Under the pieces are notes generated by a model. It was not told where the DNA came from, did not search any database, and saw nothing but the letters and a program-made list of their open reading frames with translations. The position numbers and the translations under genes were made by a program. This document shows positions 7,192 through 16,713 of a DNA stretch of 64,000 bases, piece by piece. Source of the stretch: Pseudidiomarina halophila (GTDB lineage Bacteria; Pseudomonadota; Gammaproteobacteria; Enterobacterales; Alteromonadaceae); the NCBI RefSeq assembly GCF_003987215.1, contig NZ_PIPW01000001.1, positions 496,001 through 560,000 on the forward strand. Direction: 5' to 3'. Position 1 is the first letter of the stretch, and each line of letters opens with the position of its first letter.

Positions 7192-8835
7192 TTACATATT
7201 AGGATAAGTTGGACCACCGCCACCTTCTGGGGTAACCCAGGTTATATTCTGGCTCGGATCTTTAATATCGCAAGTTTTACAGTGAATACAGTTTTGCGCG
7301 TTTATTTTAAATACCGCCTGACCTTCTTCTTCGACCACTTCATAAACACCAGCAGGACAATAACGCTGGGCGGGTTCAGCGTATTCAGGAAGATTTACCG
7401 TCAACGGAATATCTGCGTCTTTCAATTGCAAATGGCAGGGTTGATCTTCTGCATGGTTGGTATTTGAAATATACACCGACGACAAACGATCAAAAGTTAG
7501 TTTATTGTCGGGTTTAGGATAATCAATAGGTTCATATTTAGTCGCTTTGCCCGTGCATTTAAAATCTGGGTTTTCATCTTTAATGGTGAACGGAAGCTTA
7601 CCACCGAACCAATTCTGGTCGAGCGTGTTATATGCGCCACCTAGCCAGGTTCCGAGTTTATGAATCGCCGGGCCGAAATTACGCGAACGGTACAACTCGT
7701 CATAAAGCCATGATTGCTTAAAGCGCTCAGTGAACTCTGTGAGTTCAGTCTGCGATTGCCCGTCGGAGATGGCGTCAAAAAGTGATTCAGCCGCCAATAA
7801 GCCGGATTTCATTGCGGTGTGATTACCTTTGATCTTAGCGAAATTCAACGTACCGGCATTACAGCCGACCAGCAGGCCGCCAGGCAGGGTCATTTTAGGT
7901 AGTGAGTAAAAACCACCTTTAGTAATCGCACGGGCGCCGTAGGTGACACGTTTTCCGTCCTTCAGCACTTTGGCAATTTCTGGGTGAGTTTTAAACTGTT
8001 GGAACTCCTGAAACGGATTCAGATAAGGATTGGCGTAGTTTAAGTCGATGATCAAGCCAACGTAGACCTGACCGTCTTCCGCGTGATAGAGATAGCCGCC
8101 ACCGCTGGCATCGTTAGTAAGTGGCCAACCGGCACTGTGGACTACCAGGCCGGGTTGATGTTGTTCGGCGGGAACATCCCAGATCTCTTTAAAGCCAATG
8201 GCATAATGCTGCGGCGATGTGCCTTCGGCTAAATCAAACTCGGCCTGCAGGCGTTTGCCTAAATGACCACGGCAGCCTTCGGCAAAGACCGTATATTTAG
8301 CGCGCAATTCCATACCTGGTTCATAGCCGTCTTTCTTCTCGCCCTCAGCGTTAACGCCCATGTCGCCGGTAATGACACCGGCCACTTTGCCGTCTTCAAT
8401 GATGACATCAGCGGCTGGGAAGCCTGGGAATATTTCCACCCCCATGCTTTCTGCCTGCTCAGCCAGCCAGCGGCATAACTTACCCATGCTGGCAATGTAA
8501 TTTCCTTTGTTATGAAAGGTCTTCGGCACCATGAAATTTGGTAACCGACGTGCTGATTGCGCGTCTTTAAAATAAAAAATGTGGTCGTCTGTGACCTCGG
8601 TAGTTAACGGCGCACCACGCTCTTGCCAATCAGGAAATAGCTCATCAAGTGCACGGGTTTCGAATACTGCGCCGGAGAGAATATGGGCACCGACTTCAGA
8701 GCCTTTTTCAACCACACAGATCATGAGTTCTTGTTCTTTTTCCTGAGCGAGTTGTGCGAGACGACAGGCGGTGGCAAGTCCCGCCGGTCCGGCACCGACG
8801 ATAACGACATCAAATTCCATACTTTCGCGTTGCAT
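7192..8835 (-). CDS. electron transfer flavoprotein-ubiquinone oxidoreductase
   Basis: 547 aa, full length. This membrane-associated flavoprotein takes electrons from reduced ETF, which is fed by acyl-CoA dehydrogenases, and passes them to ubiquinone. The N-terminus has the FAD-binding VVIVGAGPAGLATA (about 10-23) and KGSEVGAHILSGAV. The middle has GCNAGTLNFAKIKGNH. The C-terminus has the [4Fe-4S] ligands, one Cys in YCPAGVYE and three in NCIHCKTCDIKDP (about 520-532). Start ATG 8833-8835 has AGGAG 9 bases upstream; a second Met five codons in is less well placed. It closes the leucine operon 12 bases after the GGDEF-EAL gene, where it would serve isovaleryl-CoA dehydrogenase. The etfAB genes are not in the window. 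Confidence 0.96.
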   Translation of the reverse strand: MQRESMEFDVVIVGAGPAGLATACRLAQLAQEKEQELMICVVEKGSEVGAHILSGAVFETRALDELFPDWQERGAPLTTEVTDDHIFYFKDAQSARRLPNFMVPKTFHNKGNYIASMGKLCRWLAEQAESMGVEIFPGFPAADVIIEDGKVAGVITGDMGVNAEGEKKDGYEPGMELRAKYTVFAEGCRGHLGKRLQAEFDLAEGTSPQHYAIGFKEIWDVPAEQHQPGLVVHSAGWPLTNDASGGGYLYHAEDGQVYVGLIIDLNYANPYLNPFQEFQQFKTHPEIAKVLKDGKRVTYGARAITKGGFYSLPKMTLPGGLLVGCNAGTLNFAKIKGNHTAMKSGLLAAESLFDAISDGQSQTELTEFTERFKQSWLYDELYRSRNFGPAIHKLGTWLGGAYNTLDQNWFGGKLPFTIKDENPDFKCTGKATKYEPIDYPKPDNKLTFDRLSSVYISNTNHAEDQPCHLQLKDADIPLTVNLPEYAEPAQRYCPAGVYEVVEEEGQAVFKINAQNCIHCKTCDIKDPSQNITWVTPEGGGGPTYPNM

Positions 8836-8847
8836 AAGGGACTCCTG

Positions 8848-11073
8848 TTAAAACACTGATGGGCGTTGCTGTTGCAGAGTAAAAGGTTGTTGCAGCAGTG
8901 CCGTTAGTTCTTCTGCGGGAAGCGCCGGCGCTAAATAGTGGCCTTGCGCGAGCACGCAATTTCGTTGTAATAGAAAATCGGTTTGTTGTTGCTCTTCGAC
9001 GGCAACAGCAATGACTTGCAAATTAAGATTCTGAGCAAGACGGATAACACTTTCAACTAGTTCGGTTTGCACCGCCTGTGCTGGTACTTCAGCAATTAGT
9101 TCTGGTGCAATTTTTACCACATGCGGCGGACAGTAGCTAATCGCTTCGAGTAATGAATTGCTGACCCCGGTAACGTTAACGCACACACGCATGCCAAGTT
9201 TCTTAAGTTGTTCAACGGTCACTTTATGGCTACGACAAAGTTGCAGGTAAACCGATTCATCAAATTCAAGCTGGAGACTGTCCGGACTTAATTGGGCACG
9301 TTTACGGTAATGGGTGACCAGTTCTGGCAATTCCGGCATGGTTAATTGGCGTAGCGACAAGTTAAGACACATGGTGAGTTTACTGTCGTACTGTTTTTGC
9401 CATTGGGACAATTGCTGGTATGCAGTTTTAAAAATGAACTCGGTGATGGAAAAAATTAATCCGGTCTGTTCCAACAGGTCGAGAAACTTGCGTGGTTCAA
9501 TCAGCTCGCCGTCCGCAGTTCGCCAGCGTAACAGGGCTTCAACCCCGACAATTGTCGATTCGCGTAACTGTATGATGGGTTGGTAATGCAACTCCAGCTG
9601 ATTGTTCTCCAATGCAGATCGTAACGCTTGCAAACGCTCACGGCGTTGATTGAGTTCAAGTTGCTGATCGCGATGATAAAACTCGATGCCGAAGTAACCT
9701 TGTTGCCGCGCACAGTAAAGTGCACTGTCGGCATTGTATAGCAAGCTGTCGACATCGTAGTTGGCGTCTTTCGCGTAAGCGATGCCAATTGAGGCGGAGC
9801 AATAGATTTCATGCTGATCGATAAATAGCTGCGGCATGATATTGTGGCGGATCGCTTCGGCCAATGCCTGCGTGAGCTCATCATTAGCAAGTTCGCAAAC
9901 CACAACAAAGGTATCAACGGTGGTGCGGGAAATAAAAGCGCCTGCAGGCAGGACTTTTTGCACGCGCAAGGCAATGCGTTTGATAATCTCATCGCCGATC
10001 GTGTGACCAAGCGCATGGTTCAGATCGCGAAAAGCATCAATGCTTATCACTAATATTACCAACGGGCGCTGATTGCGTTCCACATCGGGAATCTTATTCT
10101 GTAAATAGCGCAGTAAGCCGTTGCGATTAGGTAACTCTGTCAGTGCGTCATGATCCGAAAGGAAAATCAGTCTGTCTTCGGTCTTATGCATTTGCTTGAG
10201 TTGCTCGGTTGCCTGTCTGACCAACTGCTGGCGTGCGTGCAGGCGTTGGTGCAACTGATGTGAGCGCCAACCGAGGAAAAGCCCGCCCAGACTCAATAAC
10301 AAGCCGCCGAAAAGCACCATGGGAACACTGGCGGAATACATATCATCCAAACGTTCCGGGGTTGGCCAAAGTTGCACCTGCCATTCGTTCGAAGCAAATT
10401 TTAACGGTAGATTTACCGCCCATTTATCGCGTAAATCATCATTTCCCGCAAAGCGATAGACGGTTTGTTCGTCCATGCTGATTTCGACTTGATAACCTTC
10501 GGTGATCTCACTCCGGATCAGGCCATCAAAGAAATGATCAATATCGACCACCAGGGTTAGAAAGTTAGATGTTTGGCCATTTTCGTAGCCAGCAGCAAGT
10601 ACGATATCGCCTATTGCGTCAGAAAAAGGCCCGGCGCGGCCACTGCGGGCGTGGGGCAGAAGTGGATTCGCGCTAAGTTTCGCGGCAATTTCAGAATCAC
10701 GGAAATTCTCTGTAGTTAGCGGCTGAACTTGTTTCGATGCCCGTTCAAAAAGCACATCAAAGTTTTCATCCAGCACTAAAATGCGACGTAAAGACGGATA
10801 ATACAAAAACAAAGCTGTTGATTCGTCGGCCAGTGTCAGTAATTCCTGTTCGGGGTCACGGGCCAGATTTCGGGCAGTCCATTCGGTAGCGAACGCGTAG
10901 GTCAGCAAGACCTGGCGGAAATGATCTTCCAGCTGGCGGGTGTCTTCCTGCAAACGCTCTGCTATCGCTTTATTTTCTGAGCGCAGCACCACCTGTGCGG
11001 CCAATAGGGTAAGCACGATGCCAAGTAAGGCTATCAATAGCAGTCGTCGTGCTAATCCCCAGTGGCCGCGCAT
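8848..11073 (-). CDS. membrane GGDEF-EAL protein with both catalytic sites degenerate
   Basis: 741 aa. TM1 (about 9-30) and TM2 (about 250-270) bracket a periplasmic sensor-like region of about 220 residues with no recognised family. GGDEF domain (about 305-465): the fold markers HDALTELPNRNG and GHTIGDEI remain, but TVDTF replaces GGDEF, so no cyclase activity is expected. EAL domain (about 485-730): EALLRW is present, but the DDFGTG metal site reads NVTGVS and the AEGVE Glu site reads AVAVE, so hydrolysis is not expected. It starts 2 bases after the aacS stop and ends 12 bases before etfQO, so it is translationally tied to leucine catabolism. I infer a non-enzymatic c-di-GMP effector or partner-binding receptor. 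Binding of c-di-GMP is not shown. Confidence 0.88.
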   Translation of the reverse strand: MRGHWGLARRLLLIALLGIVLTLLAAQVVLRSENKAIAERLQEDTRQLEDHFRQVLLTYAFATEWTARNLARDPEQELLTLADESTALFLYYPSLRRILVLDENFDVLFERASKQVQPLTTENFRDSEIAAKLSANPLLPHARSGRAGPFSDAIGDIVLAAGYENGQTSNFLTLVVDIDHFFDGLIRSEITEGYQVEISMDEQTVYRFAGNDDLRDKWAVNLPLKFASNEWQVQLWPTPERLDDMYSASVPMVLFGGLLLSLGGLFLGWRSHQLHQRLHARQQLVRQATEQLKQMHKTEDRLIFLSDHDALTELPNRNGLLRYLQNKIPDVERNQRPLVILVISIDAFRDLNHALGHTIGDEIIKRIALRVQKVLPAGAFISRTTVDTFVVVCELANDELTQALAEAIRHNIMPQLFIDQHEIYCSASIGIAYAKDANYDVDSLLYNADSALYCARQQGYFGIEFYHRDQQLELNQRRERLQALRSALENNQLELHYQPIIQLRESTIVGVEALLRWRTADGELIEPRKFLDLLEQTGLIFSITEFIFKTAYQQLSQWQKQYDSKLTMCLNLSLRQLTMPELPELVTHYRKRAQLSPDSLQLEFDESVYLQLCRSHKVTVEQLKKLGMRVCVNVTGVSNSLLEAISYCPPHVVKIAPELIAEVPAQAVQTELVESVIRLAQNLNLQVIAVAVEEQQQTDFLLQRNCVLAQGHYLAPALPAEELTALLQQPFTLQQQRPSVF

Positions 11074-11075
11074 GG

Positions 11076-13022
11076 TCAGTTCAGTTCCTTACGATTGGCA
11101 AATTGTTCAAGGGCTTCCGGGTTTGCCAGCGCATCGGTATTTTTCACGGTTTCACCGTGGATCACCTGACGCACGGCCAGTTCAACGATCTTCCCGCTGA
11201 TGGTGCGCGGAATATCGTTCACTTGTGCGATGATCGCGGGTACATGACGCGGAGTCGCATTCGCCCGAATGGTTTGACGGATTTGCTGCTGTAGTTCGTC
11301 ATCCAGTGTTACGCCTTCACGTAGCCGAACAAACAACACCACACGTTCGTCGTCCTGCCAACTTTGTCCGACTGCAATGCTCTCCAGTACCGCATCAATT
11401 TTCTCCACCTGACGGTAAATTTCAGCCGTACCTATACGCACACCGCCGGGGTTGAGCACCGCATCGGAGCGCCCGTAAATAATAACTCCGTCATGTTCGG
11501 TGAGTTCAGCGTAATCGCCATGTGCCCAGGTGTTGTCGAAGCGGGCAAAGTAAGCGTTAAAATAGCGCTGGCCGTCGTCATCGTTCCAGAACCCAATAGG
11601 CATGCAGGGAAAGCTATTGCGGCAGACCAGTTCGCCTTTTTCACCTTTTACGCATTCGCCTTGATCGTTGTATACCTGCACATCCAGACCCAGTCCGCGG
11701 CACTGCAATTCGCCACGGTACACTGGAAGGACAGGGCAGCCCAGCGCAAAACACGAAACAATGTCGGTACCGCCTGAGATCGAAGACAAACAGAGATCGG
11801 TTTTGATATCACGATAGACGTAATCAAAGCTCTCCGGAGCCAGTACTGAACCGGTAGTCAGGATACTACGCAGAGCTCTCAAGTCATGTGATTGTGCTGG
11901 TTTACAGTCAGCTTTTTCTAATGCTGAAAGGTACTTAGCACTGGTGCCAAACACGCTGATACCTTCCTGTTCAGCAATGTCCCACAGTATCGACGGTTGT
12001 GGATAAAACGGTGAGCCGTCGAATAACACCAGGGTTGAGCCCTGGGCGAGGCCTGAAACCAGCCAGTTCCACATCATCCAGCCACAGGTGGTGAAGTAGA
12101 AGAACACGTCGTCGCGGCCAAGATCCGTATGCAGTGCATGCTCTTTCATGTGCTGCAGCAAGGTGCCGCCAGCACCATGCACGATGCACTTCGGCACGCC
12201 GGTGGTGCCTGAGCTAAACATGATATAGAGCGGGTCATTAAAGCCGGTGGTGACAAATTCGAGAGGGGCAGACGGCGCATCTTCAGCAATCCAGTCATGC
12301 CACCACTGGTTATCCTGCGGTTGGGCCTGGTCAACGTTTGCAAATTTAACCATAACAAAGAGTTCGACGCTGCTAAGCTCAGCCCGGATTGCCTGGGTCT
12401 TGTCACTGATATCGAGACGTTTACCGTTATAGAAATAACCGTCCACAGTTAAAAATACTTTGGGTTCAATTTGGCCGAAGCGGTCGAGTACACCTTGTAC
12501 ACCGAAATCCGGCGAACAGGACGACCAGATTGCACCAAGACTGGTCGTGGCGAGCATCGCGACGATGGTTTCGATGCAGTTGGGCATCATCGCAGCAACG
12601 CGGTCGCCTTTTTTAATCCCATGCTGCTTGAACTGATAGGCCACGGCCGCGACTTGTCGGTGCAGTTCCTGATAGCTGATGGCTTCACGGCTGCCGTCTT
12701 CACCGCGGAACACAATAGCGGTGCGATCATCGTTATAACGCAGAAGATTTTCGGCAAAGTTTAATTGGGCTTGCGGAAACCAGGTTGCGCCTGGCATTTT
12801 CTCTTGCCCGGTTACCGTAGTCGTTCCTGGATCACCCATTACTTCGAGGTAGTTCCAAAGGTAACGCCAGAATTCGGCGCTATGATCGACTGACCAGGCG
12901 TGGAGATCGTGATAGTTAGCCAAAGCGAGGCCAAAATCTAAATTGATGCGCTGCATGAAATCAGTCATGCGCGCTTCAGCTATGGTATCTGCGGATGGTT
13001 GCCACATCATTTTCGTTGTCAT
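11076..13022 (-). CDS. aacS: acetoacetyl-CoA synthetase (acetoacetate-CoA ligase)
   Basis: 648 aa, ANL superfamily, length normal for the family. It activates acetoacetate with ATP and CoA. Motifs: the N-terminal acetyl-CoA-synthetase-type cap, MFSSGTTGVPKCIVHG (AMP-binding P-loop), SGGTDIVSCF, the hinge region YGRSDAVLNPGGVRIG, and the C-terminal catalytic Lys in RTISGKIVE. It follows the HMG-CoA lyase gene by 19 bases, so it handles the acetoacetate released by leucine breakdown; the thiolase at 20109 would then split acetoacetyl-CoA. GGGAGG precedes the ATG. Acetyl- or propionyl-CoA synthetase is an alternative, made unlikely by length and context. Confidence 0.93.
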   Translation of the reverse strand: MTTKMMWQPSADTIAEARMTDFMQRINLDFGLALANYHDLHAWSVDHSAEFWRYLWNYLEVMGDPGTTTVTGQEKMPGATWFPQAQLNFAENLLRYNDDRTAIVFRGEDGSREAISYQELHRQVAAVAYQFKQHGIKKGDRVAAMMPNCIETIVAMLATTSLGAIWSSCSPDFGVQGVLDRFGQIEPKVFLTVDGYFYNGKRLDISDKTQAIRAELSSVELFVMVKFANVDQAQPQDNQWWHDWIAEDAPSAPLEFVTTGFNDPLYIMFSSGTTGVPKCIVHGAGGTLLQHMKEHALHTDLGRDDVFFYFTTCGWMMWNWLVSGLAQGSTLVLFDGSPFYPQPSILWDIAEQEGISVFGTSAKYLSALEKADCKPAQSHDLRALRSILTTGSVLAPESFDYVYRDIKTDLCLSSISGGTDIVSCFALGCPVLPVYRGELQCRGLGLDVQVYNDQGECVKGEKGELVCRNSFPCMPIGFWNDDDGQRYFNAYFARFDNTWAHGDYAELTEHDGVIIYGRSDAVLNPGGVRIGTAEIYRQVEKIDAVLESIAVGQSWQDDERVVLFVRLREGVTLDDELQQQIRQTIRANATPRHVPAIIAQVNDIPRTISGKIVELAVRQVIHGETVKNTDALANPEALEQFANRKELN

Positions 13023-13041
13023 TTTGGGCCTCCCGGTGTTT

Positions 13042-13947
13042 TTAGTTACTGGTTTGCTTAGCTAACTCGGCAAGCGCTACGTTAGAGCGTGGTTGCTGCC
13101 CAAGACTCTGGCAAATCCGCTGTCCGGCGCCAATTAAGGCTGCTAAGTCAATGCCCGTGTCATAGCCCATACCGTGGAGCATATACACCACATCTTCTGT
13201 GGCCAGGTTACCACTGGCACCTTTGGCATAAGGGCAGCCGCCTAAACCGGCCACGGCGCTATCAATGGTGCGCACGCCTAAAGGTAGGCAACTGGCGATA
13301 TTGGCCAATGCCTGGCCGTAGGTGTTGTGAAAGTGCAGCGCCAGGTGGGGCATTGGCACCTTCTCTGCGACAGCTGCAAGCATGCGCTGCGCTTTGAGCG
13401 GTGTGCCGACGCCAATGGTATCGCCAAGGGATACTTCGTAGCAGCCCATGGCGAATAGCTGCTCTGCGACCCAGGCGACTTGCGCAGGGGCAATTTCGCC
13501 ATCATAGGGACAACCTAAAACGCAACTGACATAGCCGCGGACACGGATATTTGCCTGCTGTGCAGCTTCAATAACCGGCTCAAACCGGGCCAGACTCTCG
13601 GCAATTGAGCAGTTGATATTTTTCTGGCTGAAGCCTTCTGAAGCCGCACCAAAAATAGCGACTTCGTCAGCGCCTGCTGCACGGGCGGCTTCAAAACCTT
13701 TGAGGTTAGGTGTCAGCGCGGCATAAGTTACACCAGATCGGCGTTCAATCGCGGCGAACACGTCGGCGCTGTCAGCCATTTGCGGCACCCATTTGGGGCT
13801 GACAAATGAACCGGTTTCAATATAGCCAAGGCCAGCAGCACTGAGATCGTCTACCAGTTGAATTTTCGCAGCCAGGGTTACCGCCTGCTCATTTTGCAAG
13901 CCATCGCGCGGTCCAACTTCAACAATTTTTACCGTTGCTTCGCTCAT
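13042..13947 (-). CDS. liuE: hydroxymethylglutaryl-CoA lyase
   Basis: 301 aa, DRE-TIM metallolyase family. It cleaves HMG-CoA to acetyl-CoA and acetoacetate, the last dedicated step of leucine degradation. The catalytic start motif [11 protein letters not shown] (10-20), the metal-binding [12 protein letters not shown], and the active-site Cys loop [14 protein letters not shown] are intact. It lies 2 bases after liuD and 19 bases before aacS. Also known as mvaB. Confidence 0.96.
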   Translation of the reverse strand: MSEATVKIVEVGPRDGLQNEQAVTLAAKIQLVDDLSAAGLGYIETGSFVSPKWVPQMADSADVFAAIERRSGVTYAALTPNLKGFEAARAAGADEVAIFGAASEGFSQKNINCSIAESLARFEPVIEAAQQANIRVRGYVSCVLGCPYDGEIAPAQVAWVAEQLFAMGCYEVSLGDTIGVGTPLKAQRMLAAVAEKVPMPHLALHFHNTYGQALANIASCLPLGVRTIDSAVAGLGGCPYAKGASGNLATEDVVYMLHGMGYDTGIDLAALIGAGQRICQSLGQQPRSNVALAELAKQTSN

Positions 13948-13949
13948 GC

Positions 13950-15917
13950 TTACTCCTCGTCTGCTGCGATACTCAGCAGCTCAGCGCCATCGCTGACCAG
14001 GTCACCGGCGGCAAAGAACACCTGTTCCACTTCACCAGCATAGGCTGCCCGGATGGTGTATTCCATTTTCATGGCTTCCATGATGACCAGCGGTTGCTCG
14101 GCTTCGACTTTATCACCGGCTTTGACCAATACTTCGACAATGGTGCCGTTCATTGGTGCGGTCATTGAACCTTCGCCGGCGTCCTGAATTAAGGTATCGG
14201 CAACTAAATGGCGCGCGAAGCGCACACTGTGCTGGTCGGAAAATACGGTAATATCCTGTGCCGTGGCCATGACATAGACGAAGTATTGATGGCCATCGCG
14301 GGTAACCTGCAAACGGTCACCGTGCAAGCTTGCCAGCCATGCGGAGTCATCAAAATTGCTGTACCAGTGGCCGTCACGTTGGCGCATACGCACATCTAAC
14401 GAGGTGTCGTTGTGTTTTAGCTCAAGACTGAACTGTTCGCTTTGGTTAACGCGAAAACCGCGGGCCTGTTGCCAGATAGTGGCGTCCGCCTGCTGTTTTT
14501 CATAAAGATTTTCTGCCAGCGCTGCCAATACAGCATAACTTTCGATAGCGTCGGGTAGAGCGGCACTGAATAAGGCATCGTGATGCTGTTCAATGAAACG
14601 AGTGGTCAGCTCAGCACGCTGAAAATCAGGATGTCGGGCAATACTGCGCAAGAAGTCGATATTGGTGCGCACACCAGCGATACGGTAGTCATCCAGCGCC
14701 CGAACCAAACGCCGCAGGGCAATCGTACGATTCTCGCCCCAGACCACCAGTTTGGCGATCATGGGATCATAATAGGCACTGACTTCGTCGCCTTCGATGA
14801 CACCGCTATCAATGCGCACATTGGCTGAGGTTTCCGGGGTTCTCAGATGATGCAAGACGCCGGTGCTGGGCAGAAAGTCATGCGCTGGGTCTTCGGCATA
14901 GATACGTGCCTCGAAAGCATGGCCGGTCAGCTGGATCTGATCCTGACTTAACGGCAAAGTGTCACCACTGGCGACCATTAACTGCCAGGCCACGAGATCC
15001 TGTCCGGTCACCATCTCGGTCACCGGATGCTCGACCTGCAGACGAGTATTCATTTCCATGAAATAGAAACTGTTATCCACATCAAGCAAGAATTCGACGG
15101 TACCTGCGCCGATATAATCAATGGCTTGTGCGGCGCGGATGGCCGCTTCACCCATGGCCTGGCGGGTGCGTTCGCTCAATGCCGGTGCCGGCGCCTCTTC
15201 GATGACCTTCTGGTGGCGTCGTTGTACTGAACAATCACGTTCAGCAAGGTACACAGCGTTGCCGTGCTGGTCACAGAACACCTGAATTTCAACATGGCGG
15301 GGGCGGGTGATGTATTTTTCCACCAGCATTTTGTCGTTGCCAAAGGATGCCTGTGCTTCGCGTTTGGCTGAATCGAATGCGGCTTTGAATTCACTGGTCT
15401 TTTCGACGACCCGCATGCCTTTACCACCGCCACCGTAAGCGGCTTTCAATAACACCGGATAACCAATAGTTTCCGCTTCGGCAGCAAGTTTTTCCAAACC
15501 CTGTTCATTGCCGTGATAGCCAGGTACCAGGGGTACTTCGGCCTCACTCATGATGGATTTAGCGGCACTTTTAGAGCCCATGGCTGCGATCGCACTGGTA
15601 GGCGGACCGACAAATATGATGTTTTCCCCCGCACAGGCATCGGCGAACGCTTCATTTTCCGATAAAAAGCCATAGCCGGGGTGAATGGCATCGGCGCCAG
15701 TTTGCTTGGCCGCGGCAATAATTTTATCGATCACCAGGTAACTTTCGGCACTCGGAGCCGGACCAATAAAGACACTCTCATCCGCCATCAGCACGTGCTG
15801 GGCGTGACGATCTGCCTCTGAATAGACGGCTACCGTAGCTATACCGAGCTCGCGCGCTGTGCGCATAATGCGACAGGCGATTTCACCACGGTTGGCAATT
15901 AGCAATTTGTTGATCAT
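13950..15917 (-). CDS. liuD: methylcrotonyl-CoA carboxylase, biotin-containing alpha subunit
   Basis: 655 aa. It carboxylates biotin and hands CO2 to the beta subunit, which acts on 3-methylcrotonyl-CoA. Biotin carboxylase domain (1-450): [16 protein letters not shown], the glycine-rich ATP-grasp loop [24 protein letters not shown] and [15 protein letters not shown] linker domain leads to a biotinyl domain with the biotin-accepting Lys in EAMKMEY (about residue 617). The start is set at ATG 15915-15917 because AGAAGGA lies 8 bases before it; the frame extends to a TTG six codons upstream. It overlaps liuC by 4 bases (ATGA), indicating coupled translation. Confidence 0.96.
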   Translation of the reverse strand: MINKLLIANRGEIACRIMRTARELGIATVAVYSEADRHAQHVLMADESVFIGPAPSAESYLVIDKIIAAAKQTGADAIHPGYGFLSENEAFADACAGENIIFVGPPTSAIAAMGSKSAAKSIMSEAEVPLVPGYHGNEQGLEKLAAEAETIGYPVLLKAAYGGGGKGMRVVEKTSEFKAAFDSAKREAQASFGNDKMLVEKYITRPRHVEIQVFCDQHGNAVYLAERDCSVQRRHQKVIEEAPAPALSERTRQAMGEAAIRAAQAIDYIGAGTVEFLLDVDNSFYFMEMNTRLQVEHPVTEMVTGQDLVAWQLMVASGDTLPLSQDQIQLTGHAFEARIYAEDPAHDFLPSTGVLHHLRTPETSANVRIDSGVIEGDEVSAYYDPMIAKLVVWGENRTIALRRLVRALDDYRIAGVRTNIDFLRSIARHPDFQRAELTTRFIEQHHDALFSAALPDAIESYAVLAALAENLYEKQQADATIWQQARGFRVNQSEQFSLELKHNDTSLDVRMRQRDGHWYSNFDDSAWLASLHGDRLQVTRDGHQYFVYVMATAQDITVFSDQHSVRFARHLVADTLIQDAGEGSMTAPMNGTIVEVLVKAGDKVEAEQPLVIMEAMKMEYTIRAAYAGEVEQVFFAAGDLVSDGAELLSIAADEE

Positions 15918-16702
15918 TGCGAATCCTTCTTCCAATTTGGGCTGCGCTTTTCTAAAAACGCTGAGAGACCTTCTTGTCCTTCTGACGACACACGAATCGC
16001 AGCAATGCGTTCGATGGTCAGGCGTTGATGCGTGGCATCAATAGGCTGTTGGTCAAGGTCGGCGATGAGTTGCTTAGCAGCACTAACGGCAGCGGGACTG
16101 TTGCCCAGCATGGCATCGGTATAACGCGTTAACGCGGTATCAAAATCGTCAACAATTTCGTGTACCAGACCCATTTGTAACGCTTCAGTGGCAGCAAAAC
16201 GTTCCGCTGTAAGCATGTAGCGGCGTGCCTGCCGGGTACCGATAGCGCGCATGACATAAGGACTGATCACCGCTGGAATGAGACCAATTTTTACTTCGCT
16301 CAAACAAAAACTGGTGCGCTGTTCAGCCAGCACGATGTCGCAACAGGCTGCCAGACCAACCGCGCCACCAAATGCTGCGCCCTGGACCAGGGCAATCGTT
16401 GGCTTACTGAGTTCATCCAGACGTTGCATCAGTTGCGCCAGTTCTCCGGCATCGGCCATATTTTCATCGTAGTTCTTATCGGCCATTGAGCGCATCCAGC
16501 CTAAATCAGCACCAGCGGAAAAGTTGCGGCCATTGGACGCCAGCACGACCAGACGGCAGTCCGGCGCTTGCTCAATTTGCTGGAAGGCGTCAAGTAGCTC
16601 ACTGATCATGACATCGTCAAAGGCGTTATGCACTTCGGGACGGTTCAACCTGAGCGTGGCGACCTGATTAGCAAAGGTCAGCGTGATAAAGCGATAACTC
16701 AT
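15914..16702 (-). CDS. liuC: enoyl-CoA hydratase, probable 3-methylglutaconyl-CoA hydratase
   Basis: 262 aa, crotonase fold. It hydrates 3-methylglutaconyl-CoA to HMG-CoA. The oxyanion-hole and CoA-binding segments are visible: ASNGRNFSAGADLGWM (about 57-72), GAAFGGAVGLAACCDIV (about 108-124) and SEVKIGLIPAVISPYV. The crotonase family alone does not fix the substrate; the position between liuB and liuD does. The stop overlaps the liuD start by 4 bases and the start is 11 bases after liuB. Confidence 0.93.
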   Translation of the reverse strand: MSYRFITLTFANQVATLRLNRPEVHNAFDDVMISELLDAFQQIEQAPDCRLVVLASNGRNFSAGADLGWMRSMADKNYDENMADAGELAQLMQRLDELSKPTIALVQGAAFGGAVGLAACCDIVLAEQRTSFCLSEVKIGLIPAVISPYVMRAIGTRQARRYMLTAERFAATEALQMGLVHEIVDDFDTALTRYTDAMLGNSPAAVSAAKQLIADLDQQPIDATHQRLTIERIAAIRVSSEGQEGLSAFLEKRSPNWKKDSQ

Positions 16703-16713
16703 GCGAACTCCTG

